Origin: Diadema setosum
Taxonomy: Eukaryota > Echinodermata > Echinoidea > Diadematoida > Diadematidae
Assembly: GCA_033980235.1 (NCBI GenBank)
Contig: CM067062.1
Location: 14,431,664 to 14,495,663 of the forward strand
Direction of reading: 5' to 3'
Length of the DNA stretch: 64,000 bases
The notes under the pieces were generated by a model. It was given only the letters and a program-made list of their open reading frames with translations, ran no database searches and was not told where the DNA came from. This document shows, piece by piece, positions 24,750-40,400 of the stretch. Position 1 is the first letter of the stretch. Each line of letters begins with the position of its first letter. A program made the position numbers and the translations under genes.

Positions 24750-27161
24750 GTAGTGTTGGGATACCACTGAGTGAGAAGGCTGGCCTGGCTTGGATATATT
24801 CAAGAATCCCTGTAGCGAATTGTATACAGCTTTTATCACTGATCTCTATGTATTCAGTAAAACACACAGCCAAAGAACCTCAACTGGAGTTGACCATTAC
24901 CAATGGGTGTAAGCTCCAATGCACATACTCACTGATGGACACTATCTGTTGTTTTTCAATGTACCCAGGTGGGCAGCGAATGTAGATTCAATCTGACCAC
25001 TCATGTTTCCCCACGCTATCGGGTCTATAAACATATGATTAAAGATATATATTCATAACAGTTGTTCCGACGGTGACACAAGATCAACTGCTTCATTACG
25101 ATTCTGAAATTGGAGGTGTGGATAATCCAAGAGAGTTTGCTACTTGTCAGATCACACACTTTCGTTTACATTCAGTTGCATGTGTGATCATTCAGTCACA
25201 ATGAAATTTACTGTATGCACATTGTAAACTACATACTATTTCTTCAAACAAACAAACAAAAAAAATCATTATTGCATTTATCATTTCATCTCTTCATAGG
25301 CCCACCTAGAATTTTAGAAGCTTCAAGGAAACCAAGCCTGGAACTGTTTTGGGTGATACAATTTCTTTTGTAGAAACACTTGTATCAACTGGATGGGCAA
25401 GGAAAGACAATGTCTACACACTGTAGCATAATAATTTTGCTACATGAAGCACCTGTTTTTGTGGTTTGTGTTGTGTTTTGTTGTTGTTGTTGTTGTTTGT
25501 TTGTTTGTTTGTTTGTTTGTTTTTTTAAGAGAGAGAGGGGTTCCCCACTCGAGAAAAAATATGGTGCTTGTTAATGATGATTTTACTGCCTCATTTTGCA
25601 GAGCTGTACACGTTCCATGCAATGTATAAACACCAATCTTAAAGTGAGACTGGTGGGAAGGTGTCTTTCCTTGTACACTGCGTAGAACCTACACAAATCA
25701 AGACATCAAACCTAGCATTACTACATGCAACAGGCCTTTCATTCATGCAGAGCTTTGGTAACAAATCAAAAGCTGTGTTGAGAAACAGTCCTAATTTGGC
25801 TGGAACATAAGCACAAAATATTTGAATTTGACAGATTTATCATTTTTTTTCCTTTCACTGTTATTAGCAGTCAAAGCACTTTCAGTAAAATCAATAATAT
25901 TTCATCTACAATGTAATTTGATGTTGCAATGTGAATCATGGAATCAAATTTCTCACATTGGGCAAGTTGGAAATGAAATGCAATATACTCACTTTTTTGA
26001 TCTTCTCTAAGAAAATGCACTAAATTTTTCATTCAAATATCATGTGTCGACCATTAACTCAATGCAGATACTAGCAGCTATGAGTTGTCAGTTTGTGCTT
26101 TACCAAGATACCTGCTTTCCGCAAGAGCTCCCATGTTCTTTTGCAAGCAAAGATTACCATACTATGCTCAGAATTGAATTCATTGTTCATTCTGGTGTCC
26201 ATCATAGCACTTAAAATTTGAATGTCAGGCCTGCTACACCGATTACACAGGCCTATTTGTAGGATAGTCTATTCCTGTCGGACTCAAGTATATTCATTCA
26301 CATCCACGCAGAATATTATGAAAATACCTATAATAATACAGGATGGTATCTCTAATTCTTATCGTCTTACAGTTGAGCACAACTATGGGGTGATCCATGA
26401 GACTTCAGGCAGTGACCAAGACTTATTACAATTTATCACTATCATCCTTTCATGCCTTGAGATGATCAGGTGACAGAAATACAGAGAGAGAGAGAAAAAA
26501 CGGGGCCATCTACATGTATCTAACTAAACAAAAGTACATACAAGAGTCCCCCTTTTGTGCATTTATGTCGAGTTAAATACAACTGAATTCAAACAAAATG
26601 CTCCCTTCAAATGATTCACTTTACCTCAAAAAAAAAAATAAAGATTTAAGAGCTATGTGTAGATACATAAAACATTAATCAAATAAACTAGTAACAAATA
26701 TGTACAAACAAACTGAAATTAGTTTTTCCTATGAAATATTTCACCTGACCTGCTCAAATAAACATACACCTGTAATTTCACTAATTGAACCACACAGCAT
26801 GGGCCACTGCTTAAGAAGCTAAATTCTTATAGCACAATTATCTATAAAGTATATGATATTTCACAAAAGAAACAAATAATGAACTAAAATTCATGCCTAT
26901 GACCTGCCAGTGTTTACTCTTTATCATCCTTGTTAATTTTTCCCCTGTCCAAGTGGCTGATTATTAAGAGCTTAATACCAACAATTAATGGTTACCAACC
27001 CCTAACAGCACATCCTATACAAAACTCTTTTGGCTGTGCATGCTGGCTTATAGACAAGCTTGTGCGTCTGTTTGATCAATCCATTGCTCCTTGAGGGGGT
27101 CCAAGCTTGCTGCAAGTGGGCGCATCCACATCGCATAAAACTCAGGGTGGAGCAGGTTTTC
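24750..27161. other. Probable 3' UTR / downstream flank of SLC25A1 (minus strand)
   Basis: Sequence immediately 3' of the SLC25A1 stop codon on the minus strand. I see no other gene. I did not find an unambiguous AATAAA on the minus strand close to the stop; a TTTATT (plus-strand reading) at 24730 lies inside a mobile element. The transcript end is therefore unresolved. TTG/TTTG repeats occur at 25479-25522. Confidence 0.4.
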
Positions 27162-27276
27162 TTACTCTGTAGGCCATGCCTTGTTGAGGATCTTCACCAC
27201 CTCGTCGTAGATGACGAACACCAGGGCGACGTCGAGACAGACACGTGAGAGACGTGGTAGTGTGCCCTTGTAGAAT
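27162..27276 (-). CDS. SLC25A1: SLC25A1 coding exon 6 (C-terminus)
   Basis: Follows acceptor CTCTCAG|ATTCTAC. Encodes the end of carrier repeat 3 ([20 protein letters not shown], then [17 protein letters not shown]) and stop TAA at 27162-27164. It has no carboxy-terminal extension relative to the human protein. Confidence 0.93.
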
Positions 27277-27699
27277 CTGAGAGAATGGGGATTGAATTCA
27301 CAAAAAAGGAAAATTATTAACTTTGTAATTCCTATAATCAATCATCACTTTCATGAAAAGGCACATCGCATTCAGAAATATTTGTCATACCAACGACATT
27401 AAATATGAAGAGTATGCAGAAATGCACAAGATATGTGGTTACAATTTCGGTTAAAGTTTCCGACAGATGACACTTTGTAAATTTCTGTAGGCCTATAGTA
27501 TGGCACTGTGTATTTCAGCAAAAATAGCTTATCACAGACTTTCTAAAACTGCATGGGATACAGCATGGCCAATGACAAAATACATGTAGCAGTTCCCTGT
27601 GTCCCTTGTACAACAGAAAAATCTTCTACTGCCTATAAATACTGCCATACCCTCAACTATCTGCAAGATTATCATCTGGTGTACAACGTGAAAGCATCG

Positions 27700-27754
<55 letters not shown>

Positions 27755-30700
27755 CCATCAGAAATGCACGATGAAATGCATAGATCCCAGTGCTATTGAC
27801 GTAGTGGTGCCTAGGCAGACACATTGAAGTAGCGCCCTCTAAGGGCCATTGATTTTTCAACCCCGTGTGCATTTAAAATGGCATTGAATACTCACGCCTT
27901 TGCACCCTCGTACTTCCAGATCTTGACAATACAGTCCCATGTGTTCTTGTACTTATGGGCATCCAGACCCTGCAACAAAAGGAAAAATATAATGTCAGGG
28001 TGGTGATTTCGATGGACCACTTTCACCTGAAGTCCCTGCCATAAAATCTTAATGAAGATCAGGTGGAAAATGACCATGATGAACATGATGAACAAGACTT
28101 TGTCACTCTCACTCACTTCTAATTTTACAAAATGGTACTGTTTTTACTCAGACTACCAATGCTTGGAGCATGCTTGAGAATGGTGATTGGAAAGTGCTTT
28201 GATTCTTTGAGTTATGGCTGCTGACATATAGTGTGTCGGTGATTAAAGCCTAATTAGAGAGTGCTTGTGTCAAGAAAAATGATGGGGAATATGAAACTCC
28301 ACAACAGCACTCCTCAATCTGCCAGATTAGCACTCTACATGTATATTTGCAATCATGTGGCTGATCTTTTGTTACCTACTGCACCAATTCTGCATATGAT
28401 CTTCAAACATAATACTCAACAATACTCACATGTTCTCCCTTATAATCACTTTTACTATCTTGCTCAAATTGGCAATCTTTCATTCTCTCTCTCTCTTAAA
28501 AAAACCCCAAAACAACTCCAAGTCTGTAAATGAAGCATAAACAAAATCATACCAGTGAACTCTGTAGCTGAAGAAACAGAGACAATCGGTAGTAAAATTT
28601 GAAAAAAATTGGAATTTGAATCAATCTCCTATGATTCGTCATGAACAGATGGGCAAAGAATAGGAACACAACATTCAATAAAGCTTCTCCTTTAATTTCC
28701 TGAAAACAAAACAAAACAAAACAAAACAAAACAAAACAAGTAATTTCAATTAAGTAAGACCAATTGGCAAGTATGCCACATTACAGCATGATGAAACGTA
28801 CTAAAAATACGCTCAGAACATTTCTCTACCTACGGAGTTGCCAATTTGCAATCACAACATGCAAAATTATGATTTTTTTTTTTTTTTTTCTGGCTTGGAA
28901 TGATCTTGTTAAACAATGCAAACTGCAGTACTTGTTCTCTTTCAACTCACCTGCATGCGAGTTTTGACCACATCCAGTGGGGTGTTGCCGAACACGCTGG
29001 CCGCGCCGGCGATCCCGCCAAAGCAGGCGGTGATCAGGGGGTTGATGTACTTGTTGGGGTCGCCGCCGCGGTACCATTCCCGCAGGGAGTCCATGACGAA
29101 GAAGCGAATGGCCTGGTTGCTGCCTTGCTTCATGATGGTGGCAGACAGACCTTGGTAAGTGCCTCGCAGACCTGGGGTGGGATCAGAGGAGTTGCGGGAC
29201 AGAGAAGGGTGATAAAAACGGAAAGAGAATAGAGCTAAATACACTCATTTTTGGCCCTATATTCTGTAACATTGGTGTGTGCAGCAAGTTTCAAGACATT
29301 ATTAAGAATCTATCACATTTCCTCATATGTCTGAGGAATGAATATTCTCATGAGGGAAAAGCATGATCACAAGATGGAGGTGACTCAAACTTTCAGTTCA
29401 GCTCATGATTGTCTCACCTCTCTCACATATCATTTGGTGCACGGGAGAATCCTGTTAAAAGTACACTTATGCTTTCTTATAGTTTTAACTCACCTCCCTG
29501 CTGTTGTGAATGGTTTTTAATCTGTACCTTTTAAATCAGATTTTCATTCATATCGCAAAGGATGTGTCCCATTTACTACTTCGTTCTATTTCCTCATGTG
29601 GGAACCAGGAATGCACTCAAATGTTATTTTGTACATGTTCTTCCATCAGAAAATAAATTGTCATGATATTTAGCACACATCGAATGTCTACACGTGCACA
29701 ATGTGCACAATATGCACCATGTGAAAATCCATAACTGTGATTTATGCAATTTATCATATTCCAATGTTAGCAATATGATGGCGTTCACTAAGTTATAAGC
29801 TCTTTTTTTTTATATTTATTCTTTTTTTTTGAGGGGGATGGGGAGATGTGTGATGAAAACCTCAGTAATATTTTTTGTACCTCTGCAGTAATTTTACTAA
29901 TAACTTTCATACCTCCATATTTGAAGTGTCATACATATGCAATCTATGGGGAAGAATGACAAATATCCAGGTACAAATGACATGTTCACTCTGAAATAAT
30001 CACTTTTGTGGCAATTCTCCACTTAATTTAAGTTTTCGGTCGGTACAGTGGATCTGTTTCGGAAACTCAAACATTTCCTACCCACCCTGAGTTTTGATGA
30101 TCTCTCGCAACCCATGGAAGAAGCCTCGGTACCGCGGGTTGGCCGACGTCTGGTCGTTGATGAACTTGACCTTAATCGTCTCCATCGGGGTCACGGCCAA
30201 GATGGCCTCGCTGACCCCTGCACCCAGGCCGCACACCAGGCTGCCCGTCTTGCTGAGGGCGCCATTGTGACTGTCACGCCACTTGGTCTTTAAGAATTCA
30301 TTCGCACCAAATCTGAGGGTAGTGGATCAAAAGTTTGAAAATCTATGAGAAAGATAATTATATCAGTGCTCACAAATCATCATTGCATAGGATCTTGATG
30401 GTGAAAATGAAACTAGTGTACAATTAAGCATGACTATGTCGATTCTTTTTCCTATCATACAAAGATTACACAGATATCGCCCCGAAAAACACGATGTTTA
30501 CACTTTCATAAAAAATAGCACGTAGGATTTTTATCAATGCAAATGTTTGCCAATGCTGTAAAAAGTATGATTTTATACTAAAGTCAAAATGTGTATTACA
30601 CAGTTCAATATCAATACAAAGAGTGCAAGGAATGATAAACTAGAACAACAAATCCAACTGGCAACTGTCATTTGGGTGGAGGAACTACAACAAATGCAAC

Positions 30701-33700
30701 TGTTTGGTATAAAAGGTAATTATGTCTTTTGATTTTAAGATACATAAAAATCACCCATATTTTTAACATACTTGATAAAACAATGCCTTAACTTCATAAC
30801 TGCATGCAAGCCATACTTAACATTGTGTCAATCATAACAATAAAAGCATGTAAAAGGAGTGTTCTGCTACTTGCTTTTTTCACTTCAAAAAGTAAACCCA
30901 AGTGCCATAAGGGCCCTGTTGCATAAAACTATGGTAATATCACATCAATGGTAATATCACATCAATGGTTCCACAGTCAATCAAAGCCAAGAAATCTTTC
31001 ATGTTACCACAGAGTGCAGAGCTACCATTCATTGTAAAGTTACTGTATTATGCAATATCAGGGCCATGATGATTCTAAGGGTAGGGATTTACAGAAGGTC
31101 ACTAGTCAGCTGCACATCCTGTCGCTCTACATGGCAGACATTGTGGAATGATATGGTGGGATTACATTAGGTTTGTCTATACCCATAACATCTGGTTCCT
31201 AGCTTGAAGTATGCATAATGTATTAGGATGCTCCCACACGTAATATGATTTGTATGATCCACAGAGCTGATCACACCCCCCCCCCCCCCCCCCCCCCCCA
31301 CTCAGATAGAGAGATCATGCACAAAACAAAGGGAAATCCAGGAACCTGTACACACTGGATACTGAGGTATCCCGTGTGTACAACTGTTTATGCAAACATC
31401 CCTATCAGTATTTGGCACAGTGTGTTATTATGACTACCACACGGGTCAACTGTTCACAATCCATATTTCACCATTAATGCAACCATGCACCCAGTCAATA
31501 CTCTCTCAGTGTAAAATTGTGTATACATTCAAATGATCACGTCCATTGCACATGGACATCTCTGATAAAGAGGGCAGCGTTTCATGAAACTTGTCAGTCA
31601 CAGACAACCACTTTAACCTACAGAAATCCTGGCATCTGATTGGCTGAGAGTAAATTTGTCTGTGAAAACCACTGACAAAACGATTGATGAAATGCCCCCC
31701 CCCCCCCCCCCATGTAGTTGCTCTGTGGTGTGGTTCAGTACATCAATAGCAATGTACTGTGAATAAATTGTGAATTATTTTTTACAAGCTCTGCTTCTTT
31801 TGGGGTCCCAAACCATTCATTATTCTTAATGCTGTATCCTTTTGTAAAATGTCAAATGTTTAATGAATTGGTTAAATAAAACTTGAACTTGAACTTGATC
31901 AACGTACACTAAATTTTACAGAAGACATGATTTACATAGCTGTGACATCTGACTGATGCTTATCCCCACTTTTTATAGACCTACTACAAAAGTAATTGTG
32001 ATAAATTAGGCTTCAGAAAGATCTGCAAGTTGTCAATCATCTTTTTTCTTTACTACATGATTGTGAAAAGAACAGTGAAATATTGTTTGACTTCAACGCT
32101 AACTATGTGTACATGTATGACAAATACTAGGATATCAAATGTTTTGAACAAACAAAAATCTAAAAACATCTTTTATAAGAATAAATCTAAAATTCATGGC
32201 CAACACTCAAGACTTCATTTTAAAAGTCAAAAGATGACAACTGCATTTTACAAAATGCAACTTAACTGAAGGATACATAATACACCAAAAAAGCCACTAC
32301 ATAATAGATAATGCATAGCCAGAAACAATTTATCTCCTGTGTGATTTGTCAAGTACCCGGTACCTAAAAGCCACTGTTTCGGTTTCATATCCGGTGGTGT
32401 TGATTTGTTTCAAGAGGTCTTTGAAAATACACACAAGATTTGTGCTCATAAAAATGTACATTGTGAGTGTAGTGTCGATAGCATCGTTACTTTTATTTGC
32501 AATTTTCACGGTTAAAGATCATGGGCAGGTCTATGGGAGCTGCACGCATCAAATTGCCCTCACGTTCCCGAAGTGCCCTGGCATGCCTGATAAGAGTGCT
32601 CGTGCCATCTCACCAGAGTGAAATGTCAATTTGATTTAGGAGCCTGCAGCTGACAGGATTGTTATAATCCAGCAAATATCAATATCACCTTGAAGTCAGT
32701 GGTTATACAGTATATTCCATGGTTAGCCTATGCAAGATATGAATGTGTAGCTTTTCATGTTGATGTGATATATGGACATCGAACTTAAAGGCATAATTTA
32801 CCATTTGCAGATGAAAGCATTAGTGCTATAAAATAGTTCTAAAATGTGAGTTAGGGATAGAAACAACCACTGTCAAAATTTGAATCCGTATAATCGATGT
32901 TAAGTGTTGTTAAATACACAAAATGTGAACAATAGTTATAATAAAAAAATTTCCAGACTAAACCGTATACAGTTACGGTTTATTGAGAAAAACCCTGATA
33001 TCTCCTTATATTTTAGGTTTTATTGCAAATATTTCATATGGTAGGATGTTTTATGATACAACAGACCTACACATAGGCATCAAATATGATATCTTGAAAA
33101 TTTTTGAAATCACTGCTCCCAAAGGTAAACTGGACCTTTAATTTCACTCAGTAAGAACTAAGTTTTCTTCTTTTTTTTTTTTTGGGGGGGGGGGGGGGTA
33201 CAAATAGCAATATCTCTTTTTCTCTCTTTTCCTTCCATGCTATGAAGAGTACTTCTTAACATACAGACTGACAGAATGGCAGAAAGACCACTATACACTT
33301 ACATTAAGTACAGATAGATTGACAAACATACAAGGTTCACACACAAACACACACACACACACACATACACAATAATTTATATGATATATAGCACTCATTC
33401 AAGCATGTGTCTGATACAATGTATGTTACATAATAAAAGATATATACCTGTACTATAACTTTAAAGGGACTGTACAGTACTGGATGAGGTAGGGATTCAT
33501 GTTTTTAACATTCCTAAGTGAGATAATGAAAAGCCTCTTGTGAAATATGAAAGAGCATGTAATTTTAAGAAGGATTCAACGTTTATTTGATGAAAATTGG
33601 TTTTCAAATGACTGAGATATCAAAAAAAGTGCTAATAATAAAAGGCGACATGCCCCAACTTTATTAGTATCTCTTTGTTTCACTTTGTTTTTGGATATCT

Positions 33701-36700
33701 CAGCCATTTCAAAACCGATTTTCATCGAATAAACTTTTGATACCCCTTAGAACTGCATGCTCTTTGACATCTCATAAAGTGGTTTCTGAATATCTCACAA
33801 AACGTTAAAAGCTAAATCTTCACCTCAACCAGAACTATACACGCCCTTTAACAGACTGGTTTTTGGTTTTTTTTTTTAATGCCAACAAATAAGAGGTGCA
33901 TGTGGATTTCTAGTTATCTACATGTCATGCAATTTAGACCGGTCAGTGAAAATCATGATAGCATCTCTGTTTTGTTAAGCTGTGAACAAATTATGTGTGT
34001 CACTATTACAAACAGCTAAGAAATAAAATGTGTGCCTGCATAGATTTAAAAAAAAAATATATGAATCATGACTATCAAGATGATAATAACAACAATGATG
34101 AAGTCATAATGGTAATGACAATAGAACTGACAAGATTAACAGGTAACAATTACAATTTACATTAATGATGATAATTCAAATAATTGTTGTTATCATTATC
34201 CTGAATCATCATTATCCTGAATCACAATAATGAATTTCTAAACTATAATTCTATATCCTGGATAAAATGATACAATGTGTGTCAATAATTAATGCATAAC
34301 ACACACCAAGATGACAAAATTTGCTTGATTAGTATCAATACCTATTTTTTAAGCTTTCAAATGATATTATACTTCCTATGCAAGTTACACTTTAAACCAA
34401 TCCTATAAGAAGGATGTAAAGTTACTTATAATTAGTAGCATATTCACATACAGGCATGCATTTTCATGTCAGTTTGATCTATTCTCTCATGAACTATCTC
34501 CATCTAACTCCACAAAATGTAAAGCCACCTGCCCTTCTACACCTCCAAATATCCCTGGCCCTCTCTTTTTCACATGCATGCACCCTTCAAGTGGTACTCC
34601 TACCCCCAGAAGTACTAGCTCTGAGTGAGTACACACAACGTCCCTACCCAGTCGCTTGTGCCGTATTGACAGTCTGAATTATGCAGGTACCTTCCCTAAT
34701 AAAGTTAACTGCATGCCCTCTTTGAGGTGAACTGACTAACCCTGTGCTGCATATCCTTAACATACAGGTACATATTCTCAATGAAGTGCAGTGCTGGTGA
34801 CATTTGCTCATTAAATCAGGGAGATGCCCGTGTAAAGTATGTATGCATTTCAGCTGGTGAAATCAGTTATAGGGAAATGAAACCCAAATATTAATACTGG
34901 ATTCAGTAAAAATAAAAAACATAATATCTTCACTTTCTAGCATAATGAAAGAGCTCTTTCAGAAAGAAAAGGGAATAACATTACCTTCCAAATAATATGT
35001 CAGTAACAAGGTCGAGGGAATGTGTTCTCTTCATGAAAATAAAAATTAAAAAGCAAGGCTTTTGCAATCTCTTGTTAGGACAAGAAGAGGTAATTCAATT
35101 TTTTTTTTTCCAGATCAAGGAGAGGTGGAAGCTCCGCAATAGTGGCAATGTTGGTATTCAATTAAAGCATTATCAAAATCTGTTCAATCAACCAATTTCT
35201 GGCAGTTCACTGTGATTACATACTCACTGGGGGACCTCTACTGCAGATTTGGTTCATTCAAAGACAATTCAATCATCTTTCCCATTTCACTTTATTGATA
35301 CTTTAGACTTCTCAGAGCCAAAAAGGTACTATATTTGGACGAGCATGAAAGCGTGACCTGAAAAGAAACTGAGTCTTGAAACAAAGACTACAGGTACATG
35401 GCAAAGAGCTAGTAATCAGATTTTTAATGAACAAGTGTGCCTCAATGCCTGCACAGTGGCTCAATGTGAAGTCGACAGATTCACTGAACATCACCTGTCA
35501 CCAAGTCCTTTTCCCTTCTCCCTACTCTATCAATACTACACACATGTATACATGTAGTACAGCAGCTCTATACTGCAGTCAACAGCATGAACTCAACACT
35601 GAGTTTCTGGCCGTGTACCCTATGCAGTGTAAACAACTGGTGTCAGCATAGCTGTGCTAAGCTCCAGTTAATGTGCAACCTGATATTGGCAAGATAATTG
35701 GAGTAATTTATTTCTGCCATGTACAAGTACATCAATCCCATGAGGTGATTTTAGAAAAGTAAATATACTCATATGGTCTGTTTTCCCCTGCAAGTGTATA
35801 AATGTTTGAAAACATTGCTTGCCACAACAATTTTTAGGTTACTTGGGTAGCAAAACTGTTGATATATGGAAATTACAAAAAATGATGACATAATTTTCAA
35901 TGAAAAAAGAAAATTAATTACTAAACAATGAAAGCTGTTTAAATAGCATTTGGAAGCAAATATAAGCCATCTACAGACAAAAGAATTGGAATCATTCAAA
36001 CACTGGAAGGGTTCTTCTCTGGAATATGTGGTTTCATGTTACACATGGATAATGATATAAAAACTATAAAACATCAACATATCTTAATTTTCTAGCATAA
36101 TGGAAAAGCACTTGGCTTGCCTTTTTTCAGAAGGGAGAACAAATAACATTACCCTTACTATACTGTATAGTCTGTATATCAGTAAAAAGTAGAAGGAATT
36201 TATACTTTTAATCAAATATGAGATTTTAAAATATTTTCTTTGTATTTTCTTCATATCATTGATGACTGTGACATCATGAAATGTTGTAGTCTTCCTATCA
36301 AGTGATACAGCTGTAACTGTACCAAAACGTTAACAATTCATTTATACTTTTGAACAGATTGTCAGATTTTCCCCAGACTTCAATACTGTGTTCTAGTATT
36401 TTGCTAATATTTTTGCATTCACTCAATCCACACATTAATTTAAAGGGATAATACAGTGTTGGCTGAAGTGGAAAGTCAAGATTCCAACATTTTTCAATGA
36501 TAATTTTTTGAGATAAATAGAAACCTCTCAAAGAGCATATAATTATAAGAAAAATTCAAAGTTTATATCCTAAAAATGTTGAAATGGCTGAGATCATATC
36601 CAAAATACAGTGATCCTAATAAAGCGGGACCTACTTTCTATAGATTAGGATCGCTTCGTTTTATTTTGTTATTGGATATAAAATCTCAGCCATTTCAAAA

Positions 36701-37371
36701 ACGATTTTCATCAAATAAATTTAGAATTCCTCATAGAATTGCATGCTCTTTAACATTTCATAGAGTGGTTTCTAAGTTTCTCGCAAAAAGTTAAAGGGTG
36801 AATCCTCACATCAACTATAATCATCCCTTTAATATTTGAGTTTGATTCCCTTTAAAGGCCAGGGTTTTTGATCTGCACGCATACCTGACAGCAGACTTTG
36901 GTATAGATCCGTAGAGTAGCGGACTGAGGCCCCTGTAGAGACCCCTGACCCCATGGTCTCGTACGGTCAGCTTGACACAGTGGATGGGCCCTCGGTACAG
37001 TGGCTTGGCAGCCCTTTCGTCCAGCTGAAGCTGGGTCTTTACATACTCTGTTGGGAATGTGATGCAGATTTCGATCCCACCAGCGATACCACCTGCAGAA
37101 AAATTAGAAGGGTAGATCGTCTTATGAGTTGAGTATTGTAATTTAACCCGTTATGATCACTGAATAATATCAATACCATACAGCAGCTATGAGAAGATAA
37201 AAAGGAGTACAAACCTGCTTTCTTTTTAGTGGTCAACTAGGACTATAAATTACAATGCAAGGCTCTGTAAAAAAAAACCCAAAACAACAACAACAACAAA
37301 ACTAAAAAAAAACAAAACAAAACTATGGCAAAGAAAATGAGTTTACTTTTAATAGTTTACTACATAGGAGG

Positions 37372-37410
<39 letters not shown>

Positions 37411-40400
37411 GAAGACAGATTTCATTCTGTCTTTCTGTCACGTTTCAGTTGTTTTGTTTTGTACAGCAAACAACTGAGGTTAGCAAGCGTAGCCATTACT
37501 TGTAGGATAAAGTCCTTGTTTTCTTTCAGCCATTCAGTCTATGAAAGTCACTTTGTGGGGGCATTACTGTAGTAGAGTATGATTCTAAAATGATGAAAAC
37601 AACAGTGCTACCAAAACTCAGAGAAGACCTGACCTGGAATTTTTGAGCCAGGGTACGACAAGTATGGTTTTGTATAGCACTGGGGGGGGGGGGGGGGGGG
37701 GGGGGGGGAGAGACTGTGTAAAGCTCAATGAACACCATATCAAGTGAATGAAAAGAAGGCACTGAGGAGTTATCCATGAAACCAAAAGTCAATCACACAC
37801 ACATGTACATTGTAAGTGTATTAAAGGCAAATCACCAGGCACTTGCACGTGTGAGTGTGTGTGGTTTACTGCTACGTGAGTTCCGGATTTCCAGGGCATA
37901 GGAGGGCACATAAAACCACTTTGATCTCACATTTATAAACAATTCTTCACAGAGGCATGAACATTGTTTCATAAGAAAAATAAACAACTTATATGAAAAT
38001 ATCAAAAATAAAAGATTCAACATTATCTTTATTTCCTTATCTAGAAGTAAACCAACTTGTTTCACTTCAGTTCTGAAATTTGTCAAGGGGAGTCTTCTGC
38101 TCAGACTCTGTACAGAGGAAGACTACTGGTTCACCACTCAAAAATTGTATTATACCAGTATGTGTTTTATGAACCTACATGGAAACATGTTTATATTTAT
38201 CTTGAATCTAAAAGAAAGGGTGTCTAGCCTCTAGATGAGGTGTTTACAATATGTACATGTATTAAATAGAGGAATTCACCTTTATCCAGGCTGGCATGGT
38301 TAATTTGTCATGATTTTCTCTCTAATTTGATGTAGTATCTTTGGTGAGATTGAGTGATGTTGTTCAGGATGGCCCATTTTATTTTAGGGTGCAGATCGAA
38401 GCCAAAACAGAGATCTACATGTATGCATGCTCCCTCACTGCCAATTCTGGTAGAGCATTTTTTTTTCTCTCGCACGATGTGTCTGAGTAAAGGTGATCTA
38501 CTTTCCATTATACATTATTACACTTATGTCATTGCGGCATTTTGTGAGATGATAAGCCTACCGGGTATTCTATAGCATGTGAGTTCATATTATACCAAAA
38601 TACCAGTGGCAGCAGCTGGGTCTGTTGGGCTTCCGTACATCAAGTAAGAAAAATAAACACTTGCACATTTTCAATGCTCCTCTAATCGCAACTAAGATGT
38701 CTTTTTTTTTTTTTCTCGACCAAACACTAATTTCATTATCCTTCAACATCATTGGGAGGGCTGATGCCTGCTTACATTATGTTCTCAATCGACTCTATTT
38801 TTATGCTTTTCATAACCTGTAATTAGTATGCAAAAAACGTTCTGAATCAGCATTTGATACAGTGTAAATAGATTTGTTCCATGACACAATTAAGTGACAG
38901 ACATTCTTGGCATACCACAGTGAGATATTTGTGAATACACTGTGCATGCCTAAGTACCTGGTAAGCCTGTAAAATCCAGATCTTCAATGTAATGTGTGTC
39001 AGGTCATTGTGGCTGTCTGTTTGAATGTGATGGCATTCTGGTACAATGCCAATAGTTTGTTGATGATAGTAAGTCGCACACAGTACAGTTGACACACATT
39101 TAGTATGGTACATACAGTGTAACATGATGCAGCTTGGTCAGCCAAGGCAAATGTCAGGTGAAAAGGTTTGGTGTCAGAGGCAGTGGATATATCCCATCTA
39201 TCAATAGCCATGATGACGTTCCCCTCCAACCCACGCAATTCTGTAATTGGATTTCTCTCTGCAGACAGCACGCAAGTCAAGGGGCTAATCATGCGCCAGA
39301 TGATTAGGATTAGTCAACAAAGTGTCCCACAGTGTGGCTGCAATGACTGCTGGATGACTGGAGAGCTAATCATTTATAAATCAATTTCTTTCATATTTAA
39401 ACTGTACATGAAATGTGTTATGAATGTAAGCTTGCCTCTTCTACAGCCCTTTCACTTTTTCAAGAATTTTGTCAATGTGTAAGCATTGTAAAAAGAGGGA
39501 AAACAGTTAGTGAAGGCTATTGTCATTTAATCCAATGTTGCACACCATTTGAACATTTCAATTAATTGAATGCATATAAATTCATAGAATGTGTGCTGAC
39601 CAAAACTTTGCAAATTACATATAATAGGCTGTCTGATTTTGATACTATGATGAAATACATAATGAGGAACAGATCGGGAAAAAAAAAATGACTACATAAA
39701 TGTTACCACTGTAAAAAGTGATTGCCATTTGAATTCCAAACTTAGACAGTGAACCTTTTTGATTGCATTTTCTATAGTGAGAGATTGCATATTAATATGA
39801 GAGAATACTTCTGCTCAAGATTCTAGTAATCTGACTTCAACTTTGAGAAGATAGACTTTAAAAGCCAGTATATATGGAGAAATGTAGTGTCAGAGCTCCA
39901 AAATATTGGTATTACTCACCACATTCTATTCAATGCTAGACATTTGCTAAAAGAATTGTTTTATCTTTTGTGTTCATAAGCTCACTTGAAAAACTGGATT
40001 GAAAATCTAAAACAGCTCAGTAAAAATATCTCCATAGCATCTACAGCATCCTTGAAATGACCAAGATGGTTACTTTGTCATCCCATTCAGATAAAATTCT
40101 CTCTAACCATGATTCCCTGGGAAGATAAATAATGTGCGCGATGAGTCTTATCATCACATTTTTGTGTATAAAATCCTAGAAGGTAAAACACATTGTTCAT
40201 AAGACACTCTGTTATACAATGTAGCTCAGTTGTATTCACACAAAACAAAGTCATTCTGTATGCATGAACAGCTAGAAAAAAAAAATTCAAGGAAATATCA
40301 AACAATGATTAATAGACCATTTACAGTGATCTATATTAAAGTGTATCAGAAATGATGTCCCATAGCTTACTGGTAATTTGTTACTTGGGTGACTGATGCG

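Noticed and set aside
27672..27872. Poly-Met/poly-Ile open frames
   Set aside because: Artefacts of the (ATC)n microsatellite.
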